64,000 nt of DNA from Salipiger bermudensis HTCC2601 (GCF_000153725.1 NZ_DS022276.1:2650753-2714752), one strand, 5' to 3'; shown: positions 42,634 to 51,892, numbered from the stretch's first letter. Notes: generated by a model from the sequence alone, not told the origin. Made by a program: numbers and translations.

Positions 42634-44073
42634 CTATGACGGTGTGACGCGGTCCCAGAAGGCCGACTTGCGCCCATGCGCAGCGCGCAGCTGCTCCACG
42701 AAGGCACCATGCTCGGGACGGCCTTCATAGTCGGATATTGCAGCGTCGGCTGCGGCGCAGGCGTCGAGATGGCGCGCGGCGTGGCCATAGCGGGTCGATC
42801 GTGCGCGCTCCAGTGCGAACTCGATCATCGAGCGCCAGATCAGAACTGCGGCCAGCGGGTGGGCGGAGGAAAGCGCCTCGGCGGTCGGGGTGAGGATCTC
42901 GTAGGTGTCCCCATCGATCTCGTCGGATCGGCTGAGCACCAATTGCGCCGCCAGCGTCGTGTCCGGCCAGGACAAGCAGAACGCCAGGCCAGCCTCGATG
43001 GGGGTGAATGCCAGGACAACCTCGCGGGCGCGGTCTTCGACCTCAACATCCTCGAAGTCCGGTAGGCGTTTCAGGAGACGACGAAGCGCATCGGGGCAAA
43101 GGCGCCGCTCGAAGCGAGCCCAGAGCGCCTGGCGTAGCTGGTCTTCTCGTCCCAGAGCTTCAAGGCAAGCGAAGTGAGCCTCGTCCAGCTCCGGCGTGTC
43201 GAGCCATGAGCTGTCACGCGCGTCGCGGTTCAGCGCGTTCTCCACGACCTGAAGTGCCTCCTCCGCACGCCCCGCCTTGAGCAGGCGCGCCGCAGCGTCC
43301 GGGGCGATGGTGTGATAGGTCAGCTGCTCGGCCGTGTAGCGCGCAAGCCATGCGTCGGCGTCGCCTTGAAGATCGGCGACGTCCTGAAGGATCATCTTCG
43401 CTGTATGGTCGCGGCGATCCCGAGCGAGCTCTTCCTGCCTGTCGGGATCAGAGACGAAGTCATAGATTTCCAGCTGCGCGTCGGTCAGTGGCATTGCACA
43501 CATTTCTTCGGCGAGCGCCTTCAGTCGTTCGAGACCTGTTTCGCCGAGTGGCTTGGCGAGAGCCGGCACGACATGATCGAATTCGCCATAGCCGTTGTCC
43601 CGTAGCGCGTCGAAAATCATCTCCGCGAGTTCGATCGGTTCCTTGCTGATCTTGGGGGAGAGGCGCGCGATGGCGTCCATCGCATCATCCATGACGTCAC
43701 CGATCACCCCGTTGCTGTCATCGGTCCGCTCATGGATGCCTGGCGCGAGATAAAGCAGATCCCAAAGGAGTTCGAAAGCGAGGTCCGGGCTGTCGGGGCC
43801 GATCCGAGTTTCGACCAAGGTGACAAGGTCGGTGAGTTCTTTCGCAAACTTCTTCTGTGTCTTCCATGAGATGAAACTCTGGGATCGGCGGATCGAGGCA
43901 AACCGCTTTCGAACATCCGCCGCCGCCTCCTGCGGGCTTTGGTCGGCCGAGAGCGCCATGCGCACGCGCCGCTGTCGCGCGGCGTCGCCCTTCACGGCCT
44001 CGAGCAGCAGCTCTGCCAACGCGTCCGCACCGAGTTCGACGAGGTTCTTCTTGTTGAGGGCTTTTCTGGCCAT
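42634..44073 (-). CDS. DUF6880 family protein
   Basis: 479 residues from the ATG at 44073, which has AAGGAG 7 bases upstream and starts MARKALNKKNLVELGADALA, the family N-terminus. The protein is almost entirely helical with repeat-like segments (e.g. LLKAGRAEEALQVVENALNR) suggesting TPR- or HEAT-like stacking; a zinc-finger-like domain is not seen. It is soluble and without signal peptide. Function of the family is unknown; it may be a scaffold. The next gene downstream is the broken HTH gene. Confidence 0.8.
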   Translation of the reverse strand: MARKALNKKNLVELGADALAELLLEAVKGDAARQRRVRMALSADQSPQEAAADVRKRFASIRRSQSFISWKTQKKFAKELTDLVTLVETRIGPDSPDLAFELLWDLLYLAPGIHERTDDSNGVIGDVMDDAMDAIARLSPKISKEPIELAEMIFDALRDNGYGEFDHVVPALAKPLGETGLERLKALAEEMCAMPLTDAQLEIYDFVSDPDRQEELARDRRDHTAKMILQDVADLQGDADAWLARYTAEQLTYHTIAPDAAARLLKAGRAEEALQVVENALNRDARDSSWLDTPELDEAHFACLEALGREDQLRQALWARFERRLCPDALRRLLKRLPDFEDVEVEDRAREVVLAFTPIEAGLAFCLSWPDTTLAAQLVLSRSDEIDGDTYEILTPTAEALSSAHPLAAVLIWRSMIEFALERARSTRYGHAARHLDACAAADAAISDYEGRPEHGAFVEQLRAAHGRKSAFWDRVTPS

Positions 44074-44688
44074 CGGGCACTCCTTCTTCACTCGTAAGTG
44101 CCGGATGCCCCCGAGATGCTCAACCCTTACACCGGCGCAGGGCAAGGCGACCGCGCTGGAGGTGCATCTCTATGACAGGCAGGCGCTGACCCGGTCCTTC
44201 TCGATCCCGCAGGAACCGGATGGCGTCAAGGCGCTCGGCGGGGCGCACCGAGGTCGTCGCGGAACGCATCCTCCGCGACTGAGCCCGCCGGTCATTGCGG
44301 CTCTGGCAGATGTCTCTGGCGGCGCCGACCGGCTAGTATCGGCTGGGCTTTTGGCGCATAGCCGGAGCAGGTGCGGGTTGGCTGCAGGCCTCGGATGCGC
44401 GATGGAACGGAGGGGGGAGGGATGTGCTCCGTTTCCTCTCCTTTCCTCTCCTCTCCTCTCCTCGCACGCGACGCGCCTCTTTGTGCCTTGCGCAGACACG
44501 CGCTCTCCGGATCGCGAGATTGAATAGTCTGTGCAGCACCCGGGTTGCTTCGGCAGCTTTGAATGTTGCCATGGCCACTGTCGCTTCGCACTATGGTCGA
44601 CAGCAGAGGATGGCCGGCGCGTCGGCCACGCAGGTTTCGCCGCGACGCGGGGCTCACGCTGGTCTCGTCGCATGTACAGGAAAGCCAG
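44074..44688. other. 615-base intergenic region with a possible gene remnant
   Basis: No intact gene is visible. On the plus strand, 44117-44250 reads as protein-like sequence (ALEVHLYDRQALTRSFSIP) and after a frame change ends EVVAERILRD with a TGA at 44279-44281, which looks like the last third of a decayed gene that I cannot identify. A pyrimidine tract lies at 44432-44463. The last part provides the ribosome site of the VgrG-like gene. Confidence 0.4.
44432..44463. repeat. Simple pyrimidine tract of TCCTC-like units
   Basis: 32 bases contain only C and T, made of near-repeats of TCCTC and TTTCCTCTCC. Such tracts slip during replication and can form unusual helical structure. No reading frame depends on it, so phase variation is not suggested. 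Confidence 0.85.
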
Positions 44689-45741
44689 ATGTCCCGTTCC
44701 GTGCTCTCACCCAATTCAGCTCTGGCCTCGTTCGAGATCCTGATCGACGGCACCCCGCTTCGCGACGATATCGTCGTCCGACGGATCGAGCTTCAGCGTG
44801 GTCTCAATAGCCTGCCCTCTCTCCGCATCGAGATCGAAGACGGCAGCCGCTCGGACCAGACCTTCGCGCATAGCAGTTCGGCGCTCTTCGTGCCGGGCGC
44901 CGAGATCGTGCTGAGGCTTGGCTATGACGGGCAGAACGCCAATGCGTTTCAGGGCATCCTCCTGGCCCAGACCATCCGCATGGCAGCCGAGCGTGGATCG
45001 GCCCTGATCGTCACCTGCGGCGACATCGCGCAAAAGCTCGCGCGCCTCGCCGTGCCGGACCCGCACGAGGGCACGGCCGACGACGCCGTGATCACCGCAC
45101 TCTTTCGCGACGCCGGGCTCGGGCAGGATATCGCCCCGATGCCCGGGAGGTCGGCCCGCGAACTCTGGCAGGCCGACACCGCATGGGAGGTGATGCTGCG
45201 CATCGCCGCGGCGAACGGGCTGGTGGTGACGGTCGCGAACGGGACGGTCACCATGGCGGCGCCGACGTTTGCGGCACCGGCTCTGAGCGCGACCTTCGGC
45301 GACGACGTCATCAGCTTCGAGCTCACGATGGACGCCGCCACGCAAGATGCCGCAGTGGTCATCGAGGCCTACGATCCCGAGGGCCATGACCGGATCGCCG
45401 CGCGGGGAGGGGAGCCCTCCGTCAATCCGCAGGGAGACCTTACCGGCGATGCGCTTGGCAAGGTTCTGGACGTTACCCGCCGGATCTCCAGCGGCTCCGC
45501 CATGCATCCCGACACTCTGCAGGTCTGGGCCAACGCGATCATGCAGCAAAACCGCCTGTCCCGTTTCCGCGGCGAGATATGCCTGCCGGGCAATCTCGGG
45601 CTGGTGGCAGGAGAGCTGCTCGAGCTCAAAGGCCTCGGCACGCGCTTTGACGGCAATGCTTATATCGGCGCGGTGCGCCACGTCCTCGCGGACGGGGCCT
45701 GGCAGAGCACGGTGACCGTGGGCGTGTCAGATCGGGACTGA
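44689..45741 (+). CDS. VgrG/phage-tail-tip (gp27/GPD-like) protein, lacks needle part
   Basis: 350 residues from ATG 44689 (AGGAAAG 7 bases upstream). The pattern is that of the gp27-like half of VgrG and phage late-control D proteins: SFEILIDGTPLRDDIVVRRI, the QGILLAQ strand, WQADTAWEVMLRIAAANGLV (the W-D-x-M-R-x-A-x-x-N-G region) and at the end AYIGAVRHVLADGAWQSTVTVG. In complete VgrG proteins an OB-fold and beta-helix needle follow; here a TGA closes the frame 10 residues later. No other baseplate, sheath or tube gene is in the window. It is either a natural short tip protein or a remnant of a contractile injection system. Confidence 0.65.
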   Translation: MSRSVLSPNSALASFEILIDGTPLRDDIVVRRIELQRGLNSLPSLRIEIEDGSRSDQTFAHSSSALFVPGAEIVLRLGYDGQNANAFQGILLAQTIRMAAERGSALIVTCGDIAQKLARLAVPDPHEGTADDAVITALFRDAGLGQDIAPMPGRSARELWQADTAWEVMLRIAAANGLVVTVANGTVTMAAPTFAAPALSATFGDDVISFELTMDAATQDAAVVIEAYDPEGHDRIAARGGEPSVNPQGDLTGDALGKVLDVTRRISSGSAMHPDTLQVWANAIMQQNRLSRFRGEICLPGNLGLVAGELLELKGLGTRFDGNAYIGAVRHVLADGAWQSTVTVGVSDRD

Positions 45742-45956
45742 GGGGGGGGCATGATCGGGCGGGGGCGAGAGACCCGCAGAGAGGCGCCAGACTGCGCATG
45801 CGCGCTCAGCGTTCAACGCCGCCAGAGTTCCTGCCGATCTGGGAAGTGGTGCCCGGGGGCGGGCTGCACAAATCTCTACAAATCAGACACTTAGGCTCAG
45901 GCCCCATTGATTTTCCCTGAGCAGCGTGATTCAGCGTTCGGAAAACGAGCGGTGAC

Positions 45957-46304
45957 ATGTCTGATCTCTTCTGGCTGAACGACGCGCAGATGGCGCGTCT
46001 TGAACCCTATTTCCCGAAGTCCCACGGCAAGCCTCGCGTCGATGATAGACGTGTGCTGAGCGGGATTATCTTCATAAACCGTAATGGCTTACGCTGGCGG
46101 GATGCGCCGAAAGAGTATGGCCCTCATAAGACGCTCTACAATCGTTGGAAGCGATGGAGCGACAAAGGCATCTTTGCTCACATGATGGCCGGGTTGGCTG
46201 CCGAGCACGGCGAGAAGAAAACGGTGATGATTGATGCGACATACCTGAAGGCACATCGCACCGCGTCCAGCCTGGGCGCGAAAAAGGGGGGCGTGGCCGC
46301 CTGA
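45957..46304 (+). CDS. IS5-family transposase, first frame (OrfA)
   Basis: 115 residues carrying the N-terminal DUF4096-like region: LFWLNDAQMARLEPYFPKS, GIIFINRNGLRWRDAPKEYG and the first catalytic Asp in VMIDATYLKAHRTASS. Just before its end the mRNA has A5G6 (46281-46291), where ribosomes can slip by -1 into the second frame to make the full DDE transposase. OrfA alone may act as a regulator. Confidence 0.88.
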   Translation: MSDLFWLNDAQMARLEPYFPKSHGKPRVDDRRVLSGIIFINRNGLRWRDAPKEYGPHKTLYNRWKRWSDKGIFAHMMAGLAAEHGEKKTVMIDATYLKAHRTASSLGAKKGGVAA

Positions 46305-46324
46305 TCGGTCGCACCAAGGGCGGC

Positions 46325-46714
46325 ATGAACACCAAGCTGCATGCCATCTGCGACAGCAACGGCCGCCCGATCAGTTTCTTCGTCTCCGCTGGCCAAGTCA
46401 GTGATTACATCGGGGCCCGAGCGTTGCTCAGCAGCCTGCCCGATGTCGACTGGCTGCTCGGGGATCGCGGCTACGACGCCGATTGGTTCCGAGAAGCGTT
46501 GCAAGACAAAGGGATACGCGCCTGCATCCCGGGTCGGAAACAACGCAAGACAACCGTGAAATACGACAAACGCCGCTACAAACGCCGGAACCGTATCGAG
46601 ATCATGTTCGGCAGGCTCAAGGACTGGCGCCGTGTCGCGACCAGATATGACAGATGCCCAAAGGCCTTCTTCTCCGCCATCGCTCTCGCCGCAACTGTCA
46701 TCTATTGGCTATGA
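46325..46714 (+). CDS. IS5-family transposase, second frame (OrfB)
   Basis: 129 residues from its first ATG, but the reading frame extends upstream to the A5G6 run and is probably expressed only as an OrfAB fusion. It carries the rest of the DDE domain: LLGDRGYDADWFREAL (second Asp) and RRYKRRNRIEIMFGRLKDWR (the Glu, with the usual R-x6-K-like spacing). The frame is intact, so this copy may be active. Confidence 0.88.
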   Translation: MNTKLHAICDSNGRPISFFVSAGQVSDYIGARALLSSLPDVDWLLGDRGYDADWFREALQDKGIRACIPGRKQRKTTVKYDKRRYKRRNRIEIMFGRLKDWRRVATRYDRCPKAFFSAIALAATVIYWL

Positions 46715-46723
46715 GTCCTGAGC

Positions 46724-48319
46724 CTAGACAAGCTTCGCCTGTCGCAGGTCTCGCAGCACGCCCGGCGCGACTGAGCGCACCGGGTAGTCCGGGTCCGTGA
46801 AGTGCTCCGGGGTGAAGCCGTGCTCCAACTCCGAAAGGGTCAGCAGGACGCCACGGCATCCGTCGAGATCGTCCTTCATGAAGCGCAAGGCGGCCAGGAA
46901 CCGCAGGGGTGGCAGGAAACCCGGCGCAAGGTCGCAGGCGGTTTCCGCGTGGCGCAGGGCCAGCTCCGCGTCGCCCCGCTGCAGGGCGGTCGTGCAGCAG
47001 AGGCTTGCCCACCAGGCCGGATTGGAAAAGCCCAGTGCGAGCTGCTGGGCGTAGAGCGCCCGCTTGTAGGCGGCCTCCGCATTGCCCACGCGGGCCTCGG
47101 CCTTGGCAAGTGCCGCGACAGCGATCGGATCGAAAGGATCGAGCTGCACGGCGTGGCGAGCGAGGTCGTATGCAAGCTCGGGGTTGCGGTCGAAATCCGC
47201 CAGTTCCGCTCGGATCGCGAAAGCCTCCGAGAGCGTGGGGTCGAGCTCGATCGCGCGGCGGCTAAGGCTGCGCGCCGTCTCAAGCGCCGTTTGCGGGCAG
47301 TCCACGCGGCGTTCGATCACCATCCAACCAAGGTAAAGCGCCCGGCGGGCGGCGGAGAGGGCGGCCGCCTCTTCGAGCTCCACGGTGCCGAGTGTCTCGA
47401 CGGCCTGCTGCAATTCGCTGCCCCGAAAGCTGCGGGGCATCAGAAGCGCCCGGGAATAGGCCGACGCCGCCCATTCATCCTCCGTCGCATCCGGGCCGGC
47501 ACTGGCCAGCTCGTGAGCGATCCGTTCTGCCATGAGATTGGCGAATGGATTCAGCGGATCCTGCGCCGAGAGCGCTTTCGGCAGGTCGCGGTCATTGGTC
47601 CAGGCAAGCATTCCGCTGCGCAGATTGGTGAGCGAGACCTGCGCGAGGATGCGCCCGCGCAGCCGCGACAGCCTGAGATTGCAGCGCAGCCCTATGCCGC
47701 TCTCCGTCTCGCGGCGGATGTCGTTCCCGTCGATCCGGACGATTGCGCCCGCCGAGCGCTTGAGACGTGCCGCGATCTTCACCGCGAGCGAATGGGCGAG
47801 ACCTTGGAGTGCGTCGTCGTCGCCCCCGTCCGGACACAGCCACACCATGCTGCGCAGGTCGCGACGCGCGCCCTCGCCACGGCTTGGCGGCGCCTCCAAG
47901 CGAGCGGCGCCCATCGCGCGCTGATCGCGCAGCCATGCCTCGAATTCGGGGTCATCCACATCGAGGCCCTCGGCAAAGGCCCGCCCGCAGGCGCCGCCGC
48001 TCGTCTGGCAACGCACCTCGAAGGTCGCGCGGTCGAGGGCGATGTTGCCATTGCGCGATGCAATGCCGCTGCGATGCTTTCCCAAAGCCTTGCGAATGTC
48101 CCAGAGCACATAGCGCAAAGCCGCGGCAGCCTCGGGCCCGGGCTTGTCACTCCAGAGCTTGTCCTGGATCCAGGTCCGGCTGCGCACATGACCTTCACTG
48201 GCGCCAAGCAGAGCCAGCACGGCCCGCGAGCGTGTCAGCTTCGGCGTGAGATCTTCCCCTTTGGAGGACTGCAGCCTGACCGGGCCAGCGAGATCGAGGA
48301 TGAGGGGCGGGGCAGTCAT
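46724..48319 (-). CDS. SARP-like DNA-binding regulator with TPR-type C-terminal half
   Basis: 531 residues from ATG 48319 (AAGGACG upstream); the frame is open earlier but that part opposes the PAP2 gene. Residues 1-95 resemble the winged-helix domain of SARP/OmpR-type activators (LTRSRAVLALLGASEGHVRS then RTWIQDKLWSD, WDIRKALGKHRSGI). The middle (about 180-300) resembles the FlgO/adenylate-cyclase-associated region (AHSLAVKIAARLKRSAGA). The last 230 residues contain TPR-like helices (SEAFAIRAELADFDRNPELA). Divergent from the PAP2-subtilase cluster, so it is the likely activator. The stop codon lies at the end of the IS5 copy. Confidence 0.75.
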   Translation of the reverse strand: MTAPPLILDLAGPVRLQSSKGEDLTPKLTRSRAVLALLGASEGHVRSRTWIQDKLWSDKPGPEAAAALRYVLWDIRKALGKHRSGIASRNGNIALDRATFEVRCQTSGGACGRAFAEGLDVDDPEFEAWLRDQRAMGAARLEAPPSRGEGARRDLRSMVWLCPDGGDDDALQGLAHSLAVKIAARLKRSAGAIVRIDGNDIRRETESGIGLRCNLRLSRLRGRILAQVSLTNLRSGMLAWTNDRDLPKALSAQDPLNPFANLMAERIAHELASAGPDATEDEWAASAYSRALLMPRSFRGSELQQAVETLGTVELEEAAALSAARRALYLGWMVIERRVDCPQTALETARSLSRRAIELDPTLSEAFAIRAELADFDRNPELAYDLARHAVQLDPFDPIAVAALAKAEARVGNAEAAYKRALYAQQLALGFSNPAWWASLCCTTALQRGDAELALRHAETACDLAPGFLPPLRFLAALRFMKDDLDGCRGVLLTLSELEHGFTPEHFTDPDYPVRSVAPGVLRDLRQAKLV

Positions 48320-48423
48320 GGTCGGGACGTCCTTGGAAAGAAGACAGGGTCGACGGCTGCTTTTGTGCCAATATGGCACATAGATTGATTCTATTTCGAT
48401 TAAATCCATCAGGAGGCGATCAA

Positions 48424-49536
48424 ATGCCGATCTCGAGCATGTCCGGCCAAATGGGTCAGATGGGCCAAATGGGCCAAATGGGGCAGATGGGAAGCGGCCG
48501 GGGCGGCGCCCGGTCAGGGCTTCTGGCATCTGCGCTAAATATCTGCCGGGACGGGATTATCGGCACCGAGGCATTGCCTGAGCCTCTGGCGGTAACCGTG
48601 CCGCGGGATGCGGATGCCGACGCGCCTGCGCGGCTCGACCTCCTAGACGCTGAATGGCGCGGGGCCGCCATTCTCTCGGGCCTGCTCGACGGTCTCGTGG
48701 TCCGCGGGACCTCGCGGGACGAGCGCTCCGCGGCGGAGATTCACCAGATTGCGGGCGATGACGTCTCGGATGGCGGCACGTTCATGCGAAGATACGCGCC
48801 AATCGCGGAGATCATTCGTCCAAGCAATTCCGATTTCTCTACGATGCTCGATTTCCTTGCGGGCTATGCCGAGTTGCGGGCAGAGAGAACGCCGGAAATC
48901 CTCGTGCAGATCACCGATCTTGTGTCGTTTTTTGCTGCAATTGACGATCTGCGGCCGAGCCGATCGCGCTGGATCTTCGACCTCATGGATCTCGGGCTGC
49001 GGCTCACCCATGTGGTCGAGGCCCGGGTGAAGCACGTTCTGGGCTGTCCGCGCCCCTCGACCTTCTCGCCGCTGGTGCAGCCGATGATCGACACGCCGCC
49101 CCATGGCACTCTGCCGAGCGGCCACGCCACCGAGGCCTTTATGTTGGCGTCACTGCTCAGCCACGTCGCGGGGGAGGACCCCATGACGGCTCTCGCCGAT
49201 CACGCCCCACGCTTCCGCCTGGCGGCGCGGATCGCGATCAACCGGACGGTCGCGGGGGTGCATTTCCCGGTCGACAGCGCGGCAGGCGCGGTGCTCGGGC
49301 TCGCGCTGGCCGATCATCTTGCGGCGCGCGCCGGGCTCGACGTGCCGGTCACCCCGCTGCTCTTCGATGCCGGCGGATGGGCCGACCGCGACTTCCATCT
49401 CGGCGAGATGGCGCGCGCATTGGGCGCAGATGGGCTTGTTGCCTCAACTGGGGACCCTCTCGTGCCGCCCGCAGAGCCCGGCCTCGCCTGGCTCATGGCC
49501 AAGGCGCAGGCGGATTGGAGCGCCAGATGGGACTGA
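48424..49536 (+). CDS. PAP2/vanadium-haloperoxidase-like phosphatase
   Basis: 370 residues from ATG 48424 (AGGAGG 8 bases upstream). The three PAP2 motifs are present: K203 in KHVLGCPRP, PSGH at 231-234, and NRTVAGVHFPVD with H280 and D284, where Asn replaces the usual Ser of SRxxxxxH. No membrane helices or signal peptide are evident, so it resembles soluble vanadium haloperoxidases and acid phosphatases. The N-terminus has five GQM tripeptide repeats. First gene of a five-gene run shared with two subtilases; it overlaps the first of these by 10 bases. Either phosphatase or haloperoxidase activity is possible. Confidence 0.75.
   Translation: MPISSMSGQMGQMGQMGQMGQMGSGRGGARSGLLASALNICRDGIIGTEALPEPLAVTVPRDADADAPARLDLLDAEWRGAAILSGLLDGLVVRGTSRDERSAAEIHQIAGDDVSDGGTFMRRYAPIAEIIRPSNSDFSTMLDFLAGYAELRAERTPEILVQITDLVSFFAAIDDLRPSRSRWIFDLMDLGLRLTHVVEARVKHVLGCPRPSTFSPLVQPMIDTPPHGTLPSGHATEAFMLASLLSHVAGEDPMTALADHAPRFRLAARIAINRTVAGVHFPVDSAAGAVLGLALADHLAARAGLDVPVTPLLFDAGGWADRDFHLGEMARALGADGLVASTGDPLVPPAEPGLAWLMAKAQADWSARWD
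48445..48489 (+). repeat. Five 9-base units encoding Gly-Gln-Met
   Basis: Five head-to-tail copies of a 9-base unit (GGCCAAATG with third-base variants) near the start of the PAP2 gene encode GQM five times. Copy number could change by slippage without breaking the frame. Also visible as ATGGG steps that could mislead start calling. Confidence 0.9.
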
Positions 49537-51386
49537 GCTGGAGCGCGCCGCTACGGATCGGGGGCGATGAGCCATTCTACCCCTATTCGCATTGGTGGCG
49601 CCACAAAGAGCAGCGGGACCGGCGCGGCGTTGATGCAAGCCTGCAGGCCGGCGTCTTCGACAGTTTTTCGCGGATGGAGAAATTCAGGACCGATCCGGCG
49701 CAGAGCACCACCGATATCGTCGCGACCTTTCCGTTCAACACGGCAGTGCCGGCGCTGCTGGACAGGGGGGCGCTGAATCGAACGCTCGACCCCGATGCGG
49801 AAGCGCCCACGCCCAAACCGCTCCAGATCCGGCTCGACCCTGGCGATGCCATCATGGCGGTGATCGATGACGGCGCATTCTTTGCGCATGAGCGGTTTCG
49901 GATAGAAGGCGGGCGGACGCGGCTGGGCTGGGTCTGGATGATGGGCGCGCCGGTTGCGGGCGAGAGCGAACTGGTCTGCGGGCGGGAATTGCAGGCCAGC
50001 GAGATCGTCGCGTTGATCGACGCGCACCGAACCGGGTCCGGCGCCATCGACGAGGACAGTCTCTACCGCGCGGTCGGGTTGATCGACATGGCCGCCGACG
50101 AGCCCCAGAGCGCGGCGCAGCGGATGAGCCACGGCATGGCGGTCGCCGATCTGCTGGCCGGACCGCGCGGACCCGATCCGGCGGCGCCCGGGCGCACGCA
50201 TCTGCTCTGGGTCAGCCTGCCGCCGCGGGTCACGCATGACACCTCCGGCACCTTCATCCCGATGTTCGCACTGCTGGCGTTTCACGCCCTGTTCAAGCGG
50301 ATCAAGGCGCTGCTCGCCAAGCATCCAAGGCTCGATGTGCCGGTGATCTTCAACATGAGCTATGGGCTGACCGCGGGCCCGAAGGACGGCACCGGGCTGC
50401 TTGGCCGCTACATCGAGGCGAAGCTCGGCGAACTCACCGAGGGGCGCCGGCCGGCTCAGCTCTTCGTTCCCGCAGGCAACACCCGGCTCAGCCAGTCACG
50501 CGCCCGGATAGTGGCCAACTCCGCCGAGGCGCTCTACTGGCACCTGCCGCCCGACGATCCGACCCCGAGCTTTCTCGAGATCTGGGGTCCGGTGATGCAG
50601 GAGCCGCCCGAGCGACCGGGCCTTGGTGTCGCGGTGACGCCGCCGGGCTCCACCGAGGCCCTCGCGGCCCCGGCGCCGGAGGATTTTGACAGCTTTGCCG
50701 ATTTCCTGGAGCCCCACGGGGGTGGCACGGGCGATGCGGTGATGCGCTGCTACTGGCGCTGGGTGCCCGGGCCCGAAGCGCCGCGCGACGGCCCTACCGA
50801 CGGAATGCAACCGGACCCGAACCCAAGGGGCCCCGGCCGCGAATGCCTCGTGCTCGCCGCCGAGCGCACGCGGCCTGATGGGCCAGGCAGAGGCTTTGTG
50901 CGGCCAGGACGGTGGCGGATCGTGCCGCAGGCGAGGACGGACGACCCGCTCGACATCTACGTCCAGCGCGACGATTCCCTGCCGGGCTACCCGCGGCGCG
51001 GACGGCAATCCTGGCTCGAGGATCATCACTATCGCCGGCGCGATCCTTCGGGTCGCATCGTCCTTGACGACCCGGACCGGCCCGGACCGGTCCTGCGTGA
51101 GGGCAGTTTCAACGCTATTGCCGCAGGTGAGAGCGTCAGCATGGTCGCCGGGTTGCGGGCCGCTGCCGACGGTGCGCGGCTGCCTGCGGCATTCTCGGCG
51201 CCGGGACGGGAGGATGCCGTCGCTCTGGCAGAAGGCACACCGGCCTGGCCCTGGCTCACCGTGGCGGGCGCGCGCAGCGGCTCGCGGGTGCAGGTGCGCG
51301 GCACGAGCTTCGCGGCCCCGCAGGCGGCGCGCGCGGCGCGGCGCGACGCGGCGGAACCGAGCCCCGACACTGCGTCCAACGTTTAG
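49527..51386 (+). CDS. Subtilisin-like serine protease (S8), no signal peptide
   Basis: 619 residues from ATG 49527, overlapping the PAP2 gene by 10 bases. The triad is readable: Asp114 or 115 in AVIDDGAFFAHERF, His202 in MSHGMAVADLLAG, the oxyanion Asn in FVPAGNTRLS near 317, and Ser594 in RGTSFAAPQAAR. A long insert (about 340-590) separates oxyanion and Ser regions, larger than in common subtilases. Without a signal peptide it should stay in the cytoplasm, unlike the second subtilase of this cluster. Ser is only 26 residues from the C-terminus, so the final helices of the fold are short. Substrate unknown. Confidence 0.8.
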   Translation: MGLSWSAPLRIGGDEPFYPYSHWWRHKEQRDRRGVDASLQAGVFDSFSRMEKFRTDPAQSTTDIVATFPFNTAVPALLDRGALNRTLDPDAEAPTPKPLQIRLDPGDAIMAVIDDGAFFAHERFRIEGGRTRLGWVWMMGAPVAGESELVCGRELQASEIVALIDAHRTGSGAIDEDSLYRAVGLIDMAADEPQSAAQRMSHGMAVADLLAGPRGPDPAAPGRTHLLWVSLPPRVTHDTSGTFIPMFALLAFHALFKRIKALLAKHPRLDVPVIFNMSYGLTAGPKDGTGLLGRYIEAKLGELTEGRRPAQLFVPAGNTRLSQSRARIVANSAEALYWHLPPDDPTPSFLEIWGPVMQEPPERPGLGVAVTPPGSTEALAAPAPEDFDSFADFLEPHGGGTGDAVMRCYWRWVPGPEAPRDGPTDGMQPDPNPRGPGRECLVLAAERTRPDGPGRGFVRPGRWRIVPQARTDDPLDIYVQRDDSLPGYPRRGRQSWLEDHHYRRRDPSGRIVLDDPDRPGPVLREGSFNAIAAGESVSMVAGLRAAADGARLPAAFSAPGREDAVALAEGTPAWPWLTVAGARSGSRVQVRGTSFAAPQAARAARRDAAEPSPDTASNV

Positions 51387-51454
51387 CAAACGCCCCGCGT
51401 GGCACCCTCCTTCCTGCCCGGCAATTCCGCCGGAAACAGCAAGGAGAGAGACAT

Positions 51455-51892
51455 ATGGCACGTTCCGATTTCGCATGGCTCAATTTCGATACCGAGTTTA
51501 CCCAGCCGAACCAGGAGGCGACCCGGACCTTCGTCATCGATGATGACCCGGTCGACGCGAGCCGCTCCGGCCAGTCGGTGAGCGCCGAGGGTTACATCAT
51601 GATCCAGGCGCAGGACGTTGGGGTCGGCAGCACCGAAGAGGGCGACGCGATCACCCATCGCATCCTTATCAACGGCCGCCATCTGCCGAGCTTCGACATG
51701 GTCGACCAGCAAGGCTGGAACCTCTGGATGGACCGGATCCCTTCGGGCTTCCTGAAGAAAGGGGAAAACCGCCTGACGGTGCGGCGCCGGGCCGTCGATC
51801 GCTTTCGCGTGGCCAACATCATGGTCCAGTGGCGCGAGAAGAACGCCGCCGGGGGCATCACCGGCCCCGACCGTATTACCGCCGAGGCCTGA
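51455..51892 (+). CDS. Small beta-rich protein of unknown function
   Basis: 145 residues, preceded by AAGGAG 10 bases before the ATG. No recognised family. The sequence alternates short beta strands (TRTFVIDDDPV, GYIMIQAQDVG, HRILINGRHLP, NRLTVRRRAVDRFRVANIMV), suggesting a single beta-sandwich with jelly-roll-like form, without a signal peptide or cysteines. It lies between the cytoplasmic subtilase (68 bases) and the secreted repeat protein (98 bases). It might be a structural or carbohydrate-binding partner, or a protease substrate. Confidence 0.7.
   Translation: MARSDFAWLNFDTEFTQPNQEATRTFVIDDDPVDASRSGQSVSAEGYIMIQAQDVGVGSTEEGDAITHRILINGRHLPSFDMVDQQGWNLWMDRIPSGFLKKGENRLTVRRRAVDRFRVANIMVQWREKNAAGGITGPDRITAEA

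Larger units (their letters stand above)
45892..46726 (+). mobile_element. IS5-family (IS427-like) insertion sequence, copy 1
   Basis: About 835 bases bounded by an inverted repeat: TAGGCTCAGG at 45892-45901 and CCTGAGCCTA at 46717-46726. The outer TA is probably the duplicated target. Two transposase frames are joined by a slippery run. It is inserted at the stop codon of the regulator gene to its right. A second copy in the opposite direction begins at 61877. Confidence 0.85.

Noticed and set aside
48445..48489. CRISPR-like or satellite array at the five 9-base repeats
   Set aside because: No spacers; the repeats are codons inside the PAP2 gene.
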